This document shows, piece by piece, positions 18,823 through 27,254 of a stretch of 64,000 nucleotides of DNA (within the stretch, counting starts at the first letter, position 1; each line of letters opens with the position of its first letter). This DNA comes from Mycobacterium sp. SMC-4 (GTDB lineage: Bacteria > Actinomycetota > Actinomycetes > Mycobacteriales > Mycobacteriaceae). The position numbers and the translations under genes are program-made. Under the pieces are notes generated by a model that did not search any database, was not told the DNA's origin, and was given only the letters and a program-made list of their open reading frames with translations. The DNA is taken from the NCBI RefSeq assembly GCF_025263265.1, contig NZ_CP079869.1, forward strand, positions 5,456,001 to 5,520,000, read 5' to 3'.

Positions 18823-18826
18823 GTGC

Positions 18827-18847
18827 TTGCCGCTAGCGGCGCGGCAA
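18827..18847. terminator. Candidate bidirectional terminator between convergent genes
   Basis: TTGCCG (18827-18832) pairs with CGGCAA (18842-18847), and the interior contains a perfect 12-base palindrome GCCGCTAGCGGC (18829-18840). It begins 5 bases after the DUF1906 stop and overlaps the stop codon of the opposite gene. No T-tract. Terminator role is inferred from position. Confidence 0.35.
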
Positions 18848-19966
18848 CGTGGTGATGTGGATGTGGTCGAAGTGCCCGTAACCGGATCCTCGCGGTCCGC
18901 TGGGGGTGTAGTAGGTGCCCCGCCAGATCGCGTCCTGTAATCCGAATCTGGCCGCGTTACCCAGCACGAAGGCGAGGATCTCGTTTCCGAGCGCGATGCC
19001 CTCGGGGCTGTCGTGGTGGGGAATCATCACGTCGATCGCCAGACCGCTGGGATGCCAGGGCTTCGGGTCCGGCCGGACTCCGTCGATCGTGGCGATCTGG
19101 GGAAACCGCGCACTGATGGCGCGGGCCGCCACAATGGTGTTGGCCTGCAGTCCCGCTTCATTGGCGACGCCGACGGGCAGCGCCTCCGGGATATCCGCGC
19201 CCGGCGGCAAGGCCGGGAGTACCGCGGCCGCGTTGTCGATCACCGCTTGTTGGTGCGGTGTCAACACCGCGTACTGCGCCTCGGCGGCGAGGATCTGACG
19301 CCTCAGGTCACTCCACTTTGCCTCCATGTCGGCGCGCACCGCCGACGCCTGTGCGGCCGCTGCACGCGCTGCGGTGGCCGCCTGCTCGGACGCCCGCGCC
19401 GCCTGGGCGGCGCGCTCGCGGCCGACTCGCAGGGCCTGCATCTGATCAGCCATCCGCTGGTTCATTGCCCGTTGCAGCGACAATTGGTCGATCAGCTGTT
19501 GCGGAGACACTGCGGTCAGCACGGCGGCGACCTGGCCGGTGCGTCCGCTCAGATAGCTCGTCGCCGCCACCCGGTCGACCGCGTCTTGATACGGCTGCAG
19601 CTGTGAGTTCGCGACCGCGAGGGCCTCCAGCGCGGTGCGGTGCCGGTCGTCGGCCGCTGCCTGGGCAGCCTGGGTGTCCTCGGCATCGCGTTGTGCCGTG
19701 GTGACGGCTTCGCGGCTCTGGACCGCCTGCCGAGACAGCTCATCCAGGCGCGACAGCGCATCCGTTGCCGGGTCCGCGTGCACGGCGCCGACCGACATCG
19801 CCAGCATCAGGACCGAGACCGCGACACCGCACGCCGCTCGCCGACGTCCCCTGGTCTTGTGGATGGTTACGATCCTTCGCTGAGGAGGACCTGCTCGTGG
19901 TCCGGCGGCCGATGTCCCGGACAGGCTACGAAGTCGCCCAGATGATGTCCATTCGTCCCGGCGCAA
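18833..19966 (-). CDS. Exported coiled-coil protein with M15-like peptidase domain (Rv0320-like)
   Basis: Predicted envelope protein. After a signal peptide (ACGVAVSVLMLAMSVGAVHA, followed by DPATDAL) comes an Ala/Gln-rich coiled coil of about 180 residues, then a C-terminal domain with WHPSGLAIDVMIP and YGHFDHIHIT. These two motifs carry the His, Asp and His pattern of M15/VanY-type D,D-carboxypeptidases, in an arrangement like other wall hydrolases with a regulatory coiled coil. The start is uncertain: no ATG/GTG/TTG lies close to the signal peptide, so TTG 19966, which adds about 33 untypical residues, is given. An ATC start after AAGGA is another possibility. Confidence 0.7.
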   Translation of the reverse strand: MRRDEWTSSGRLRSLSGTSAAGPRAGPPQRRIVTIHKTRGRRRAACGVAVSVLMLAMSVGAVHADPATDALSRLDELSRQAVQSREAVTTAQRDAEDTQAAQAAADDRHRTALEALAVANSQLQPYQDAVDRVAATSYLSGRTGQVAAVLTAVSPQQLIDQLSLQRAMNQRMADQMQALRVGRERAAQAARASEQAATAARAAAAQASAVRADMEAKWSDLRRQILAAEAQYAVLTPHQQAVIDNAAAVLPALPPGADIPEALPVGVANEAGLQANTIVAARAISARFPQIATIDGVRPDPKPWHPSGLAIDVMIPHHDSPEGIALGNEILAFVLGNAARFGLQDAIWRGTYYTPSGPRGSGYGHFDHIHITTLPRR

Positions 19967-20067
19967 CCCTCGTGGTCCACCGCCAGGCTCGCCAAGAATT
20001 AGGCTGTGGCAGAGGTGGGTACAACGTAGACCGACTCTCCCGTTCAGGATAATCTCGGAGGACACTG

Positions 20068-20979
20068 ATGCGACGACTGCCGAAGTGGGTACTGACAGGC
20101 ATCGCGGTCGTCTGTGCAGTGCTGCTGGTGAGCGGGTGCACGGCGCAGGTCCGCGGCAACCCGCCGGCCGCACAAGACACTCCCGCCGCGCCGGTGGTCG
20201 CTCCGCAGGCCTCGCTGCCGCCCGCTCCGGCGGCCCCGCCGGCACCGGCGGCGTCGTTCACCGGACTCGACGCGCGCGTCCAGCAAGCCACCGCCGACGC
20301 TGCCGCAACGGGCGCCGCCATCGAGACCGTGGTTCTGGACCGCAGCACCGGTCAGCGCGTCTCCAACGGTGGCGACACGCCCTTCCCGATCGCATCGGTG
20401 GTGAAGCTGTTCATCGCCGACGACCTGCTGCTGCGGGAATCGCCCCTGTCGCCTGCCGACCGCGCGTCACTGGACGTCATGCTGCGTTCCTCCGATGACA
20501 GCGCCGCCCAGCTGTTCTGGGACCGCGGAGGCCAGAACGCGGTTATCGCCCGCGTCGTGCAACGCTACGGGTTGACCGGCACCACAGCTCCCTACAACGG
20601 GAAATGGGATGTAACCCTGAGCACGGCAAGTGATCTCGTCCGCTACTACAGCATGCTGTTGGACGGCTCCGGCGGGCTGCCCCGCGAGCAGGCCGACGTC
20701 ATCATCGACAACCTTGCGCAGTCCACACCGACGGGAACCGACGGGTACCCGCAGCGGTTCGGCATCCCAGAGGGACTGTCCGCCGAGCCGGTTGCGGTCA
20801 AGCAGGGCTGGTTCTGCTGCTGGAACGGGGCCAATCAGCTACACGTGTCCACCGGCATCATCGGCTCCGATCGCCGTTACGTGATGGCAATCAGTTCGCT
20901 GGACCCCACGAGCGAGGAGGCCGCCCGGGCAAACATCACCCGGGCGGTCGAGACGATGTTCCCGGGTGGCAGGATCTGA
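20068..20979 (+). CDS. lppW: LppW-like beta-lactamase-fold lipoprotein
   Basis: Surface lipoprotein. The signal peptide ends in the lipobox LVSGC, so Cys is lipidated. A Pro/Ala linker leads to a serine beta-lactamase/penicillin-binding-like domain with SVVK (SxxK-type) in PIASVVKLFIADDLL and the SSDDSAAQ segment at the SDN position; the KTG-like element is VKQGW. The phrase STPTGTDGYPQRFGIP matches my memory of mycobacterial LppW closely. A GGAGG site precedes ATG 20068. The altered KTG motif makes real beta-lactamase activity doubtful. It is followed 4 bases later by the methyltransferase gene. Confidence 0.85.
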   Translation: MRRLPKWVLTGIAVVCAVLLVSGCTAQVRGNPPAAQDTPAAPVVAPQASLPPAPAAPPAPAASFTGLDARVQQATADAAATGAAIETVVLDRSTGQRVSNGGDTPFPIASVVKLFIADDLLLRESPLSPADRASLDVMLRSSDDSAAQLFWDRGGQNAVIARVVQRYGLTGTTAPYNGKWDVTLSTASDLVRYYSMLLDGSGGLPREQADVIIDNLAQSTPTGTDGYPQRFGIPEGLSAEPVAVKQGWFCCWNGANQLHVSTGIIGSDRRYVMAISSLDPTSEEAARANITRAVETMFPGGRI

Positions 20980-20983
20980 CTGA

Positions 20984-21724
20984 GTGACCGAAGCTGTAGG
21001 ACACCATCCCCAGTACGACACGTTCGCCGACGAGTACCTCGACCACGCCCGGGCCGGCCTGTTCAACGCCCACTACGACCGTCCCACCTGTCTTCGGTTA
21101 CTCGGCGACGTCGCCGGGGCCACCGTCCTGGACGCGGCGTGCGGACCTGGGCTCTATGCAGCGGAACTGACCGCGCGCGGAGCCCGGGTGATCGGATTCG
21201 ATCAGAGTCCCCGAATGGTCGAACTGGCCGAAAAACGCGTGCCCGACGGGAGTTTCCGCACCCACGATCTCGCCGATCCGCTCGACTGGATCGATGATCA
21301 CACTGTCGACCGGGTGCTGTTGGCGTTGGCTGTGGAGTACGTCGACGACCGAGTCGCCGCGTTGCGGGAGTTCCGCCGTGTTCTGCGGCCCGGCGGCGCA
21401 CTGGTCCTGTCCCGGCTACACCCCACCGGCGACTGGCTTCGCCACGGCGGCAACTACTTCCAGTCTCGCGTCATCGACGAGACATGGAGTCGGGGCTGGC
21501 ACCTGCGGTACTGGCTGACGCCGTTGGAGCAGACCTGCGACGAGCTATACCGTGCGGGCTTTCTCATCGAACGGCTGCTCGAACCGCGACCCGACCCGGA
21601 GGCAGCCGTGATCGACCAGGACAAGTACGACCGCCTGCACCGTGAACCCACCGGGTTCCTCGCCATTAGGGCGATACCAGACCCGCGCGATCAACCGGCC
21701 GGTCTCGGAGGCAATCGAGACTAG
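20984..21724 (+). CDS. Class I SAM-dependent methyltransferase
   Basis: Small-molecule methyltransferase of unknown acceptor. The 246-residue protein has the SAM-binding motif I VLDAACGPGLYAAEL, the acidic motif II VIGFDQSP and the post-motif LRPGGALVLSRLHPTG. GTG 20984 is 4 bases after the lppW stop, so the two are probably one transcript. Its TAG stop overlaps the convergent lipase stop by 4 bases (the palindrome CTAG). Confidence 0.85.
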   Translation: MTEAVGHHPQYDTFADEYLDHARAGLFNAHYDRPTCLRLLGDVAGATVLDAACGPGLYAAELTARGARVIGFDQSPRMVELAEKRVPDGSFRTHDLADPLDWIDDHTVDRVLLALAVEYVDDRVAALREFRRVLRPGGALVLSRLHPTGDWLRHGGNYFQSRVIDETWSRGWHLRYWLTPLEQTCDELYRAGFLIERLLEPRPDPEAAVIDQDKYDRLHREPTGFLAIRAIPDPRDQPAGLGGNRD

Positions 21725-23031
21725 TACTGTCCGCAGTTGGGTGTCGTGGGCAGCCCGTTGAATCGGTCGGTGATCCATTGCATGGCGGGCTCGCCGTCGA
21801 CGACCATCGGTAGCGCGTGGTTGATCACCAATTTGTTGAAGATCGGCGGTCCCTCGTTGGTGCGGAATTCGATGTCGCTGCCGACGGCGCACCAGTCCCG
21901 GCCGAGCTGGGCGGCCGGTCCGTAGGGCACCAGCGGGTCGTAACGGTTGCTGTTGATCAGCACGGGCGCATGGGGTTTCAGGGTGCCGAGCTTCTGAAGA
22001 TCGAGAATCCCGCGGAACTGCGGGTCTGCCAACAGCTCTGGGATGGGCTGATTGAAGTACGGCTGGAGGCGCCGGAACATGAACTTGATGGCCGACTCCG
22101 CAACGCACTGGTTCCTGGTCTTGTCGACGAAGTCGTGGCCACGTGGGGTCAACAGGGCCCGGATCTTGGGTTCGGCCTCGGGGTAGGACTGAAAGACGCT
22201 GTTGAGCGCGTACCCGATCACCCCGACCAGCGCGCTGCCGTCGGCGAACGGAATCAGTTCGGCCAGGTCGGCCGGCGGGGCGCCGGCGTAGGTGCCCACG
22301 ATATCGAGTTCGGGCGCGTAGGCCGGTGCCAGTTCGGCGGCCGACGCCGCGGCGGCGCCGCCTTGCGAATACCCCCAGAAAGCGACGGGGCCGTCGGGCA
22401 GCAACGAGGTGTCCGACAGTTTGCGGGCAGCCCGCGCCGCGTCGAGCATGGCCTGCCCCTGGGACAACCGGTTGACGTAGGTGTGTGTCACGCCGACGGT
22501 GCCCAGACCCTCGTAGTCGGTCATCACGATGGCGAACCCGCGCCGGACCAGGGTTTCGACGAATCCCATCTCGTAGTTGAGCATGAAATCCAGGTAGGGC
22601 GACCAGTGGATGCCCTGGTTGAACTGTCGCGACGGCGCGCACTGATCGCCCTGACCTTGAGTGCCCGGGCCATAGACGATCAGTGGACGCGGACCGCGCC
22701 CAGGCCATGGTGCGAACGGTTCGAAGTAGGTCCCGGTCACCACATTGGGTTTGCCATGGGCGTCGGAACTGCGATACATGATGCGCGTTCCGGTGGCCTC
22801 GATGGCGCCGAGTTGACCTGAGGGCTCGAGCACGAGCCGGGAGGGTTCGCTGCGGATCACCTCGCCGGGCGCAACCTCGGGCAACGGATTGGGTGGAGTG
22901 TAGAAGGCGGTGTACCTGTCCTCGTTGTAGAACGGATACCAGTCGTCTGCATACGCCAAATTCACTGGGAGACAGCAGATAACAAGGCCCAGGAACATGC
23001 TGACAAGTAGCGCCCCGATCCGGTTCACCAC
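21721..23031 (-). CDS. Secretory lipase family protein (LIP, PF03583 type)
   Basis: Exported esterase/lipase. It begins with a Sec signal (LLVSMFLGLVICCLPV core, cleavage after AYA). The body has the RPLIVYGPGTQG oxyanion segment, the nucleophile elbow GYSQGG in VAFWGYSQGGAAA, and late INSNRYDPLVPYGPA and HALPMVV segments supplying the acid and His. Length of 436 residues fits the secretory lipase family known from actinobacteria and fungi. Start GTG 23031 (GTG 23028 equally possible). The stop overlaps that of the methyltransferase on the other strand. Confidence 0.85.
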   Translation of the reverse strand: MVNRIGALLVSMFLGLVICCLPVNLAYADDWYPFYNEDRYTAFYTPPNPLPEVAPGEVIRSEPSRLVLEPSGQLGAIEATGTRIMYRSSDAHGKPNVVTGTYFEPFAPWPGRGPRPLIVYGPGTQGQGDQCAPSRQFNQGIHWSPYLDFMLNYEMGFVETLVRRGFAIVMTDYEGLGTVGVTHTYVNRLSQGQAMLDAARAARKLSDTSLLPDGPVAFWGYSQGGAAAASAAELAPAYAPELDIVGTYAGAPPADLAELIPFADGSALVGVIGYALNSVFQSYPEAEPKIRALLTPRGHDFVDKTRNQCVAESAIKFMFRRLQPYFNQPIPELLADPQFRGILDLQKLGTLKPHAPVLINSNRYDPLVPYGPAAQLGRDWCAVGSDIEFRTNEGPPIFNKLVINHALPMVVDGEPAMQWITDRFNGLPTTPNCGQY

Positions 23032-23087
23032 CGGACAGTAACAAACCGAGCGCGCGCGGACAGCCCTATGGCATGACAGTCAGCGTG

Positions 23088-24014
23088 TCAAATGTAACGC
23101 AGCGAGCAGCCTGGTCGTCGCGTCAGCCCGAGTGTGAGTGCCTCATCATGAACCCACGAAGACACGCGTTGACATCTGCTGGCTCGTCGGCCGGCAACGA
23201 GTGTGAAGCGTTGGGCCACAGCTGATGCTGCCAGGAAGGCACGACCATTCGAGCGCCGGATCGCGCTGCGGGAATCGTGAACCGAGTTGCCGGCAAGGAG
23301 TACCTGAACCGGCACGTCGATTGACCGCAGCAGACGGTTACCACAGAACCTCAGCGGCGGAGTATTCAGCGGGGCGGCGAACGAGTCGAATCCCGCGACA
23401 AAGAGCTTGGTGAGGAGGTCGACCGGAGTGCCTGGCGCAGGATGGCCGGTCACCCATGCCGCAGCGCGACGGGCCGGTTCGCTACGAGGCGTCGACAGCA
23501 GTAGCGCGAGGCTGCGCCAGAATCTGGTGGAGAGCCGAACAACAGTCGGCGCCGGATCGACGAGGGTAAGCGAGGCTAGCCGCCCGGGCAGGTAAGCCGT
23601 GGTGTGGGTGGCCAGCCACCCGCCGTAGGAATGCCCGACGAGGTGTACGCCGTGCAGGTCCAGCCCCTCCAGCACCGCATCGATCGTGCGGGCGGCATCG
23701 GCCGGGGTGGACATCTTCTTGCGTTGAAGACTGGCTCCCGGTTGTCCGAGCATGTCCATCGCGTAGGTTGTGAAATCACCTCTCAACTCCTCGACTTGGG
23801 CCCACCACATTGCTGATGTCAAGAAGAATCCGTGGATCAGCACAATCGGAACGCCGTGCTCCGGTCCGTGCCGATACACCCGAACATTGCCGAACTCGGT
23901 GGCGATGTCGTGCACAACGTCCGGCGGCGGACTCAGGGCCCACGCCCGGTCGTAGACCTCCGCGTAGCGTTGTCGCGCCCCGGTGTTCTTGTATCCGTCA
24001 TCGACCAAGCGCAC
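23088..24014 (-). pseudogene. Alpha/beta hydrolase with a +1 frameshift that removes the catalytic His
   Basis: Frame as written encodes 308 residues with a normal hydrolase start: HGFFLTSAMWW oxyanion motif and nucleophile GHSYGG. After LLAGNSVHDSRSAIRR (about base 23250) the product turns into unrelated Arg/Ala/Ser-rich sequence. The frame one base over continues the family pattern MVVPSWQHQLWPNASHSLPA, which carries the catalytic His, and ends at 23123. Removing one base near 23245-23252 would join them as AIRRRMVVPSW. It is therefore a frameshifted gene or a sequencing error. Start GTG 24014. Confidence 0.75.
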
Positions 24015-24103
24015 CGGGCCCCCTCGAAGGTCGCTGCTGAACGAGGAGAACTGAACTCGGTGATTGCCCCGGTGGCGCTGCCGTGATCATTGAGGTTGCC
24101 GCA

Positions 24104-24505
24104 CTACCAGCCGGGAATGTCAGCTGGGGACACGGTGCGGACGAAGGTCCTTGCGGCGGCGGCCAGTTCGGGGTCCGCGGTGGCCAGCACATCCGCCTGC
24201 AGCCGGGTCAGGGCGATGTACTCGGCTTGGTAGGTGTCGGGCCGGTTCAACTGGGCGGCGATTCGCCATGCATGGTCCTGCAGGACACGGTCGCCCAGTA
24301 GTCGGATACGTAACCCACGGATACCGTCGAGAACGCTGCGGCCAGTCGGTTCATCCAGTTCACCGCGGTGCACCTGCCCGTACACGAGGGCCAGCACCTG
24401 TGAGCGCAGCAGCGTAGGAGCAGCCAAGCCCTGTTCCGGTGGGACTTTCGTGCCCCGCGCAGCAAGGTCAACTGCTACCGGTGCATCGATGACGTAAGTG
24501 GTCAC
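24104..24505 (-). CDS. PIN domain protein, VapC-like, without a visible antitoxin
   Basis: Predicted Mg-dependent ribonuclease. The 133 residues show the PIN pattern: Asp7 in YVIDAPVAVDL, a central APTLLRSQVLALVYGQ helix where an acidic residue is usual but Ser-Gln is seen, and the distal acidic cluster TYQAEYIALTRLQADVLATAD. GTG 24505 follows GGTGAG. No VapB-like gene is upstream; the next 180 bases lead to the divergent GGDEF gene. It may be an orphan toxin or a PIN protein with another job. The missing mid-domain Glu makes activity uncertain. Confidence 0.75.
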   Translation of the reverse strand: MTTYVIDAPVAVDLAARGTKVPPEQGLAAPTLLRSQVLALVYGQVHRGELDEPTGRSVLDGIRGLRIRLLGDRVLQDHAWRIAAQLNRPDTYQAEYIALTRLQADVLATADPELAAAARTFVRTVSPADIPGW

Positions 24506-24735
24506 CTCACCACCGTCGCACGGACAGCCGATGCTGTGCCACCACCAAGACTGCGCATCCGACCGTCGCTGTTCAGTTGCTCAGCCACCGCTCGTCGACG
24601 GCTGTGCGAGGCTTGGGTCTGTGCGTGTGAAGTTCTCCGCGGCCCGGCCGCCGTTCTGCGATAGCCGACGGTCGGTTCCCAGCAATGGGGGTCGCGGCAG
24701 GTGAATCTTTCGGGACCGCCGTCAGGGCGCCCGCG

Positions 24736-25893
24736 ATGAGCCAGGGGTTGTTCGCGGTGATTGACCTCGGATCATTCACCCTGATCGGGATCGGACTCGG
24801 CTTCGTCGTGCTCTGGCTGATCGATCGGAGTCGTGTTCATGCCTTGCTTTTCGCGGCTGCGATCCTGTTCTGGTTTGCCTCGAACTGGGTTCTGTCGTTG
24901 AGCGGTGACATCGCGCTGTCATCGTCGATACACGGCATCCTGCTCCCGATCGGGTTCGTATTGCTCGCCGACGGTCTGCTGCGTCGATCCGGAGAGCGAT
25001 TCGAGAGTTCGGCTGCGATCGTCGTCATCGTCGGACTGGCTGCGGTGGTGTGGTACTTCGCGTACGTGTCACCGCTGCTGACCGGACGCGTCATCGCTCA
25101 GAACGTGTGCCTCGGGGTGTTGCTGTTGTTCACCATCGCGCGCGTGTGGATGCGGTGTCGACGACGGCCCTCCGACCTACTCATCGTGATCGCCACACTG
25201 CTGTTGTCGGCCGGACTGTTCCTCAACGTCGTTCTTGTTCTAGTCTCCGATCTGCCGCCTGACCTCACCACTGATTCCGCGATCGACGAGTTCGCCAAAT
25301 CCCCTGTCGCGTTCGGGATAACCGTTGTCGGAGCGGTGATTCTGCCGATGGTCATGCTGGCTTTGCTCGCTGCGATCGTCATCGACCTGGTGGGTGACCT
25401 TCGCTTCGAGCGGGACTGCGACGAGCTCACCGGCTTGTTGAACCGACGTGGTTTCACCGAACGCGCCGCGATCACGCTGCGCAGTGCGGCCTCCGGCGCG
25501 CTGATCCTGGCCGATCTCGACTTTTTCAAGCAGGTCAACGACGAACTCGGGCACGCCGGTGGGGATTTCGCCCTGACCACCTTCGCCGAGTTGCTGCGCA
25601 GCGCACCGGATATCAGCCAGGTGACCGGTCGGATCGGGGGGGAAGAGTTCGCCGTCCTGGCACCCAACGCCGGCACAGCAGAAGCGTTCGTCTTCGCGGA
25701 GTCGGTACGTTCCCGGCTCGCCGCACAGACCATCTCATACGGCGGTGCCGACACGTCGCTGACCGCGAGCTTCGGCGTCGCGACGGCTACAGCGCCCGTC
25801 TCGTTGCATGAGCTGATGGATGCGGCCGATCGCGCACTGTACGAGGCCAAGGCCCTGGGCCGCAATTGCACCGCCATTCACCAGCCACGGTGA
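24736..25893 (+). CDS. Membrane GGDEF diguanylate cyclase
   Basis: Makes cyclic di-GMP from two GTP. About six transmembrane helices fill the first 235 residues, then a short linker DLRFERDCDELTGLLNRRGF opens the GGDEF domain. The active site reads GGEEF, and the metal-binding Asp is in LILADLDFFKQVND, so catalysis should be intact. No EAL domain or RxxD inhibitory site is obvious. ATG 24736 starts the protein just before the first helix; ATG 24685, 17 codons upstream, is also possible. It stands alone on the plus strand. Confidence 0.88.
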   Translation: MSQGLFAVIDLGSFTLIGIGLGFVVLWLIDRSRVHALLFAAAILFWFASNWVLSLSGDIALSSSIHGILLPIGFVLLADGLLRRSGERFESSAAIVVIVGLAAVVWYFAYVSPLLTGRVIAQNVCLGVLLLFTIARVWMRCRRRPSDLLIVIATLLLSAGLFLNVVLVLVSDLPPDLTTDSAIDEFAKSPVAFGITVVGAVILPMVMLALLAAIVIDLVGDLRFERDCDELTGLLNRRGFTERAAITLRSAASGALILADLDFFKQVNDELGHAGGDFALTTFAELLRSAPDISQVTGRIGGEEFAVLAPNAGTAEAFVFAESVRSRLAAQTISYGGADTSLTASFGVATATAPVSLHELMDAADRALYEAKALGRNCTAIHQPR

Positions 25894-25956
25894 ACGCACC
25901 AGCCGGTGGGCACGCACGCGCACGCTTACTTAGGCTGGCGGGGAACGGGAGATTCG

Positions 25957-26457
25957 ATGGACAGACGATTGTTCGCGGTGCTGATCGCTCTGATCGCGCT
26001 TACCGCGCTGCCGTTGGGGTTGCTGGTGGTGGGGATGCGCAGCAAGTTCACCCCGGTGTTGGGGGCCGTGCGAAGGCTCAACAAGCAAGTGACCAACCCG
26101 CGGGTGATGCGGACCGCGGGCACCGCTCGGGCGCGCACGTCGGTCATCGGTCATGTCGGGCGAAGCTCGGGTCGGACCTACCAGACCCCGGTCGACGTGG
26201 TGCCCACGCCGAGCGGATACCTGGTCGCGCTGCCGTACGGCACCCGGGTGGATTGGCTGCGCAACGTGCTGGCTGCCGGGTCGGCAACGGTGCTGACCAA
26301 TGGCGAGCAGATTACCGTCGACAGCCCCACCGTCGTCGCCACCGACAGCGTTTCCCGGTTGATCCCGGCTCGGACTCTGCGCACGCTGAAGCTGTTCGGC
26401 GTCAGCGAGTGCGTGCACCTGGAGCGGGTGACGACGTCGGCTTCCCCGTCCGAGTAA
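25957..26457 (+). CDS. Ddn-type deazaflavin (F420)-dependent nitroreductase family protein
   Basis: Split-barrel reductase that probably uses F420H2. The 166 residues start with a hydrophobic segment (LIALIALTALPLGLLVVGM) and contain GHVGRSSGRTYQTPVDVV and YLVALPYGTRVDWLRNVLAAG, the cofactor and substrate regions shared with Ddn proteins. ATG 25957 follows GGGAG. It lies 63 bases after the GGDEF gene and is convergent with a TetR gene. Members reduce quinones or nitro compounds; the substrate here is unknown. Confidence 0.85.
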   Translation: MDRRLFAVLIALIALTALPLGLLVVGMRSKFTPVLGAVRRLNKQVTNPRVMRTAGTARARTSVIGHVGRSSGRTYQTPVDVVPTPSGYLVALPYGTRVDWLRNVLAAGSATVLTNGEQITVDSPTVVATDSVSRLIPARTLRTLKLFGVSECVHLERVTTSASPSE

Positions 26458-26465
26458 GAGTCGGT

Positions 26466-27140
26466 TCAGAAGACTTCACCCGCCGGCGGCGGGTCTGCCA
26501 TCAACGCCGGCAGAATGAAGACGTCGATGTAGCGGCGCGCAGTCTGGGCATTGTCCACACCGGGTATCACACCGAGCAGCATGCTGATGTTGGTGCCGAT
26601 CAGGAAGGTCGCCACGTCCTTGGGGTGGAGGTCCGATCTGAGTCCCCCGCGATCCTCCTGACCCATCATCGCCTCAATCGAGGCCTGCACGATTTCATGC
26701 AAGGCCGGGTTGTTGGCGAGCATGAAAGCGACGGTGCGGTCGTCGGTTTGGTCCGAGATCGTCTTGAGCAGGGGGTCATGGATGAGTTCGGTGGCCACCA
26801 TCACCATGCTTTCGACGAGGATACTGAGGAGATCGGCGTCAGCCGGCAGCCGGTCGAGGATTCGCGTCGTGTGTCGCTGCGTCACACGCCGAACCAGGGC
26901 CGAAACCAGCTCGTCGCGCGTCGGGAACTGGCGATAGAGACTGCCACGGGAGAATCCCGCTTCGCGGGCGATGGCCTCCATGGTCGTGGTTCGATAACCC
27001 CGGGTCGCGAAAAGGTGTTCTGCTGCGTCCAGCAGAGCCTCGCTGGACTGTTCGGCGGACATGCCGCCGCCGATAGGGCGTCCACGACGGCGTTGCGGTG
27101 CAGCTGCCAACTGAAAGGTCCTTGCTGGGTTGGGCGACAT
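26466..27140 (-). CDS. TetR family transcriptional regulator
   Basis: One-component repressor. The N-terminal DNA-binding domain has LFATRGYRTTTMEAIAREAG and the recognition helix FSRGSLYRQFPTRDEL. The ligand domain is helical. ATG 27140 gives 224 residues; an upstream in-frame ATG (27200) would add a Pro-rich tail. It is divergent from the PucR-type gene that heads the first catabolic cluster, across 114 bases containing an AT-rich stretch (TTTGTTATATATGG, 27201-27214). It may control that cluster, itself, or both. Confidence 0.85.
   Translation of the reverse strand: MSPNPARTFQLAAAPQRRRGRPIGGGMSAEQSSEALLDAAEHLFATRGYRTTTMEAIAREAGFSRGSLYRQFPTRDELVSALVRRVTQRHTTRILDRLPADADLLSILVESMVMVATELIHDPLLKTISDQTDDRTVAFMLANNPALHEIVQASIEAMMGQEDRGGLRSDLHPKDVATFLIGTNISMLLGVIPGVDNAQTARRYIDVFILPALMADPPPAGEVF
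26478..26494 (+). terminator. GC stem-loop downstream of the Ddn-like gene
   Basis: ACCCGCC (26478-26484) and GGCGGGT (26488-26494) pair perfectly around GGC, 20 bases after the Ddn-like stop and inside the TetR 3' coding end. No T-tract. It could end the plus-strand transcript, but may be only the Pro-rich coding sequence of the opposite gene. Confidence 0.3.
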
Positions 27141-27254
27141 GCCGACCGTACCGGGCAACGGCTGGTGCGCCGGAGCAGAAGAAAACAACAGATGCCCCAC
27201 TTTGTTATATATGGTTCTCTAGCCCCTTCCGCGGCCACGAGGAGGTGGTGACAG

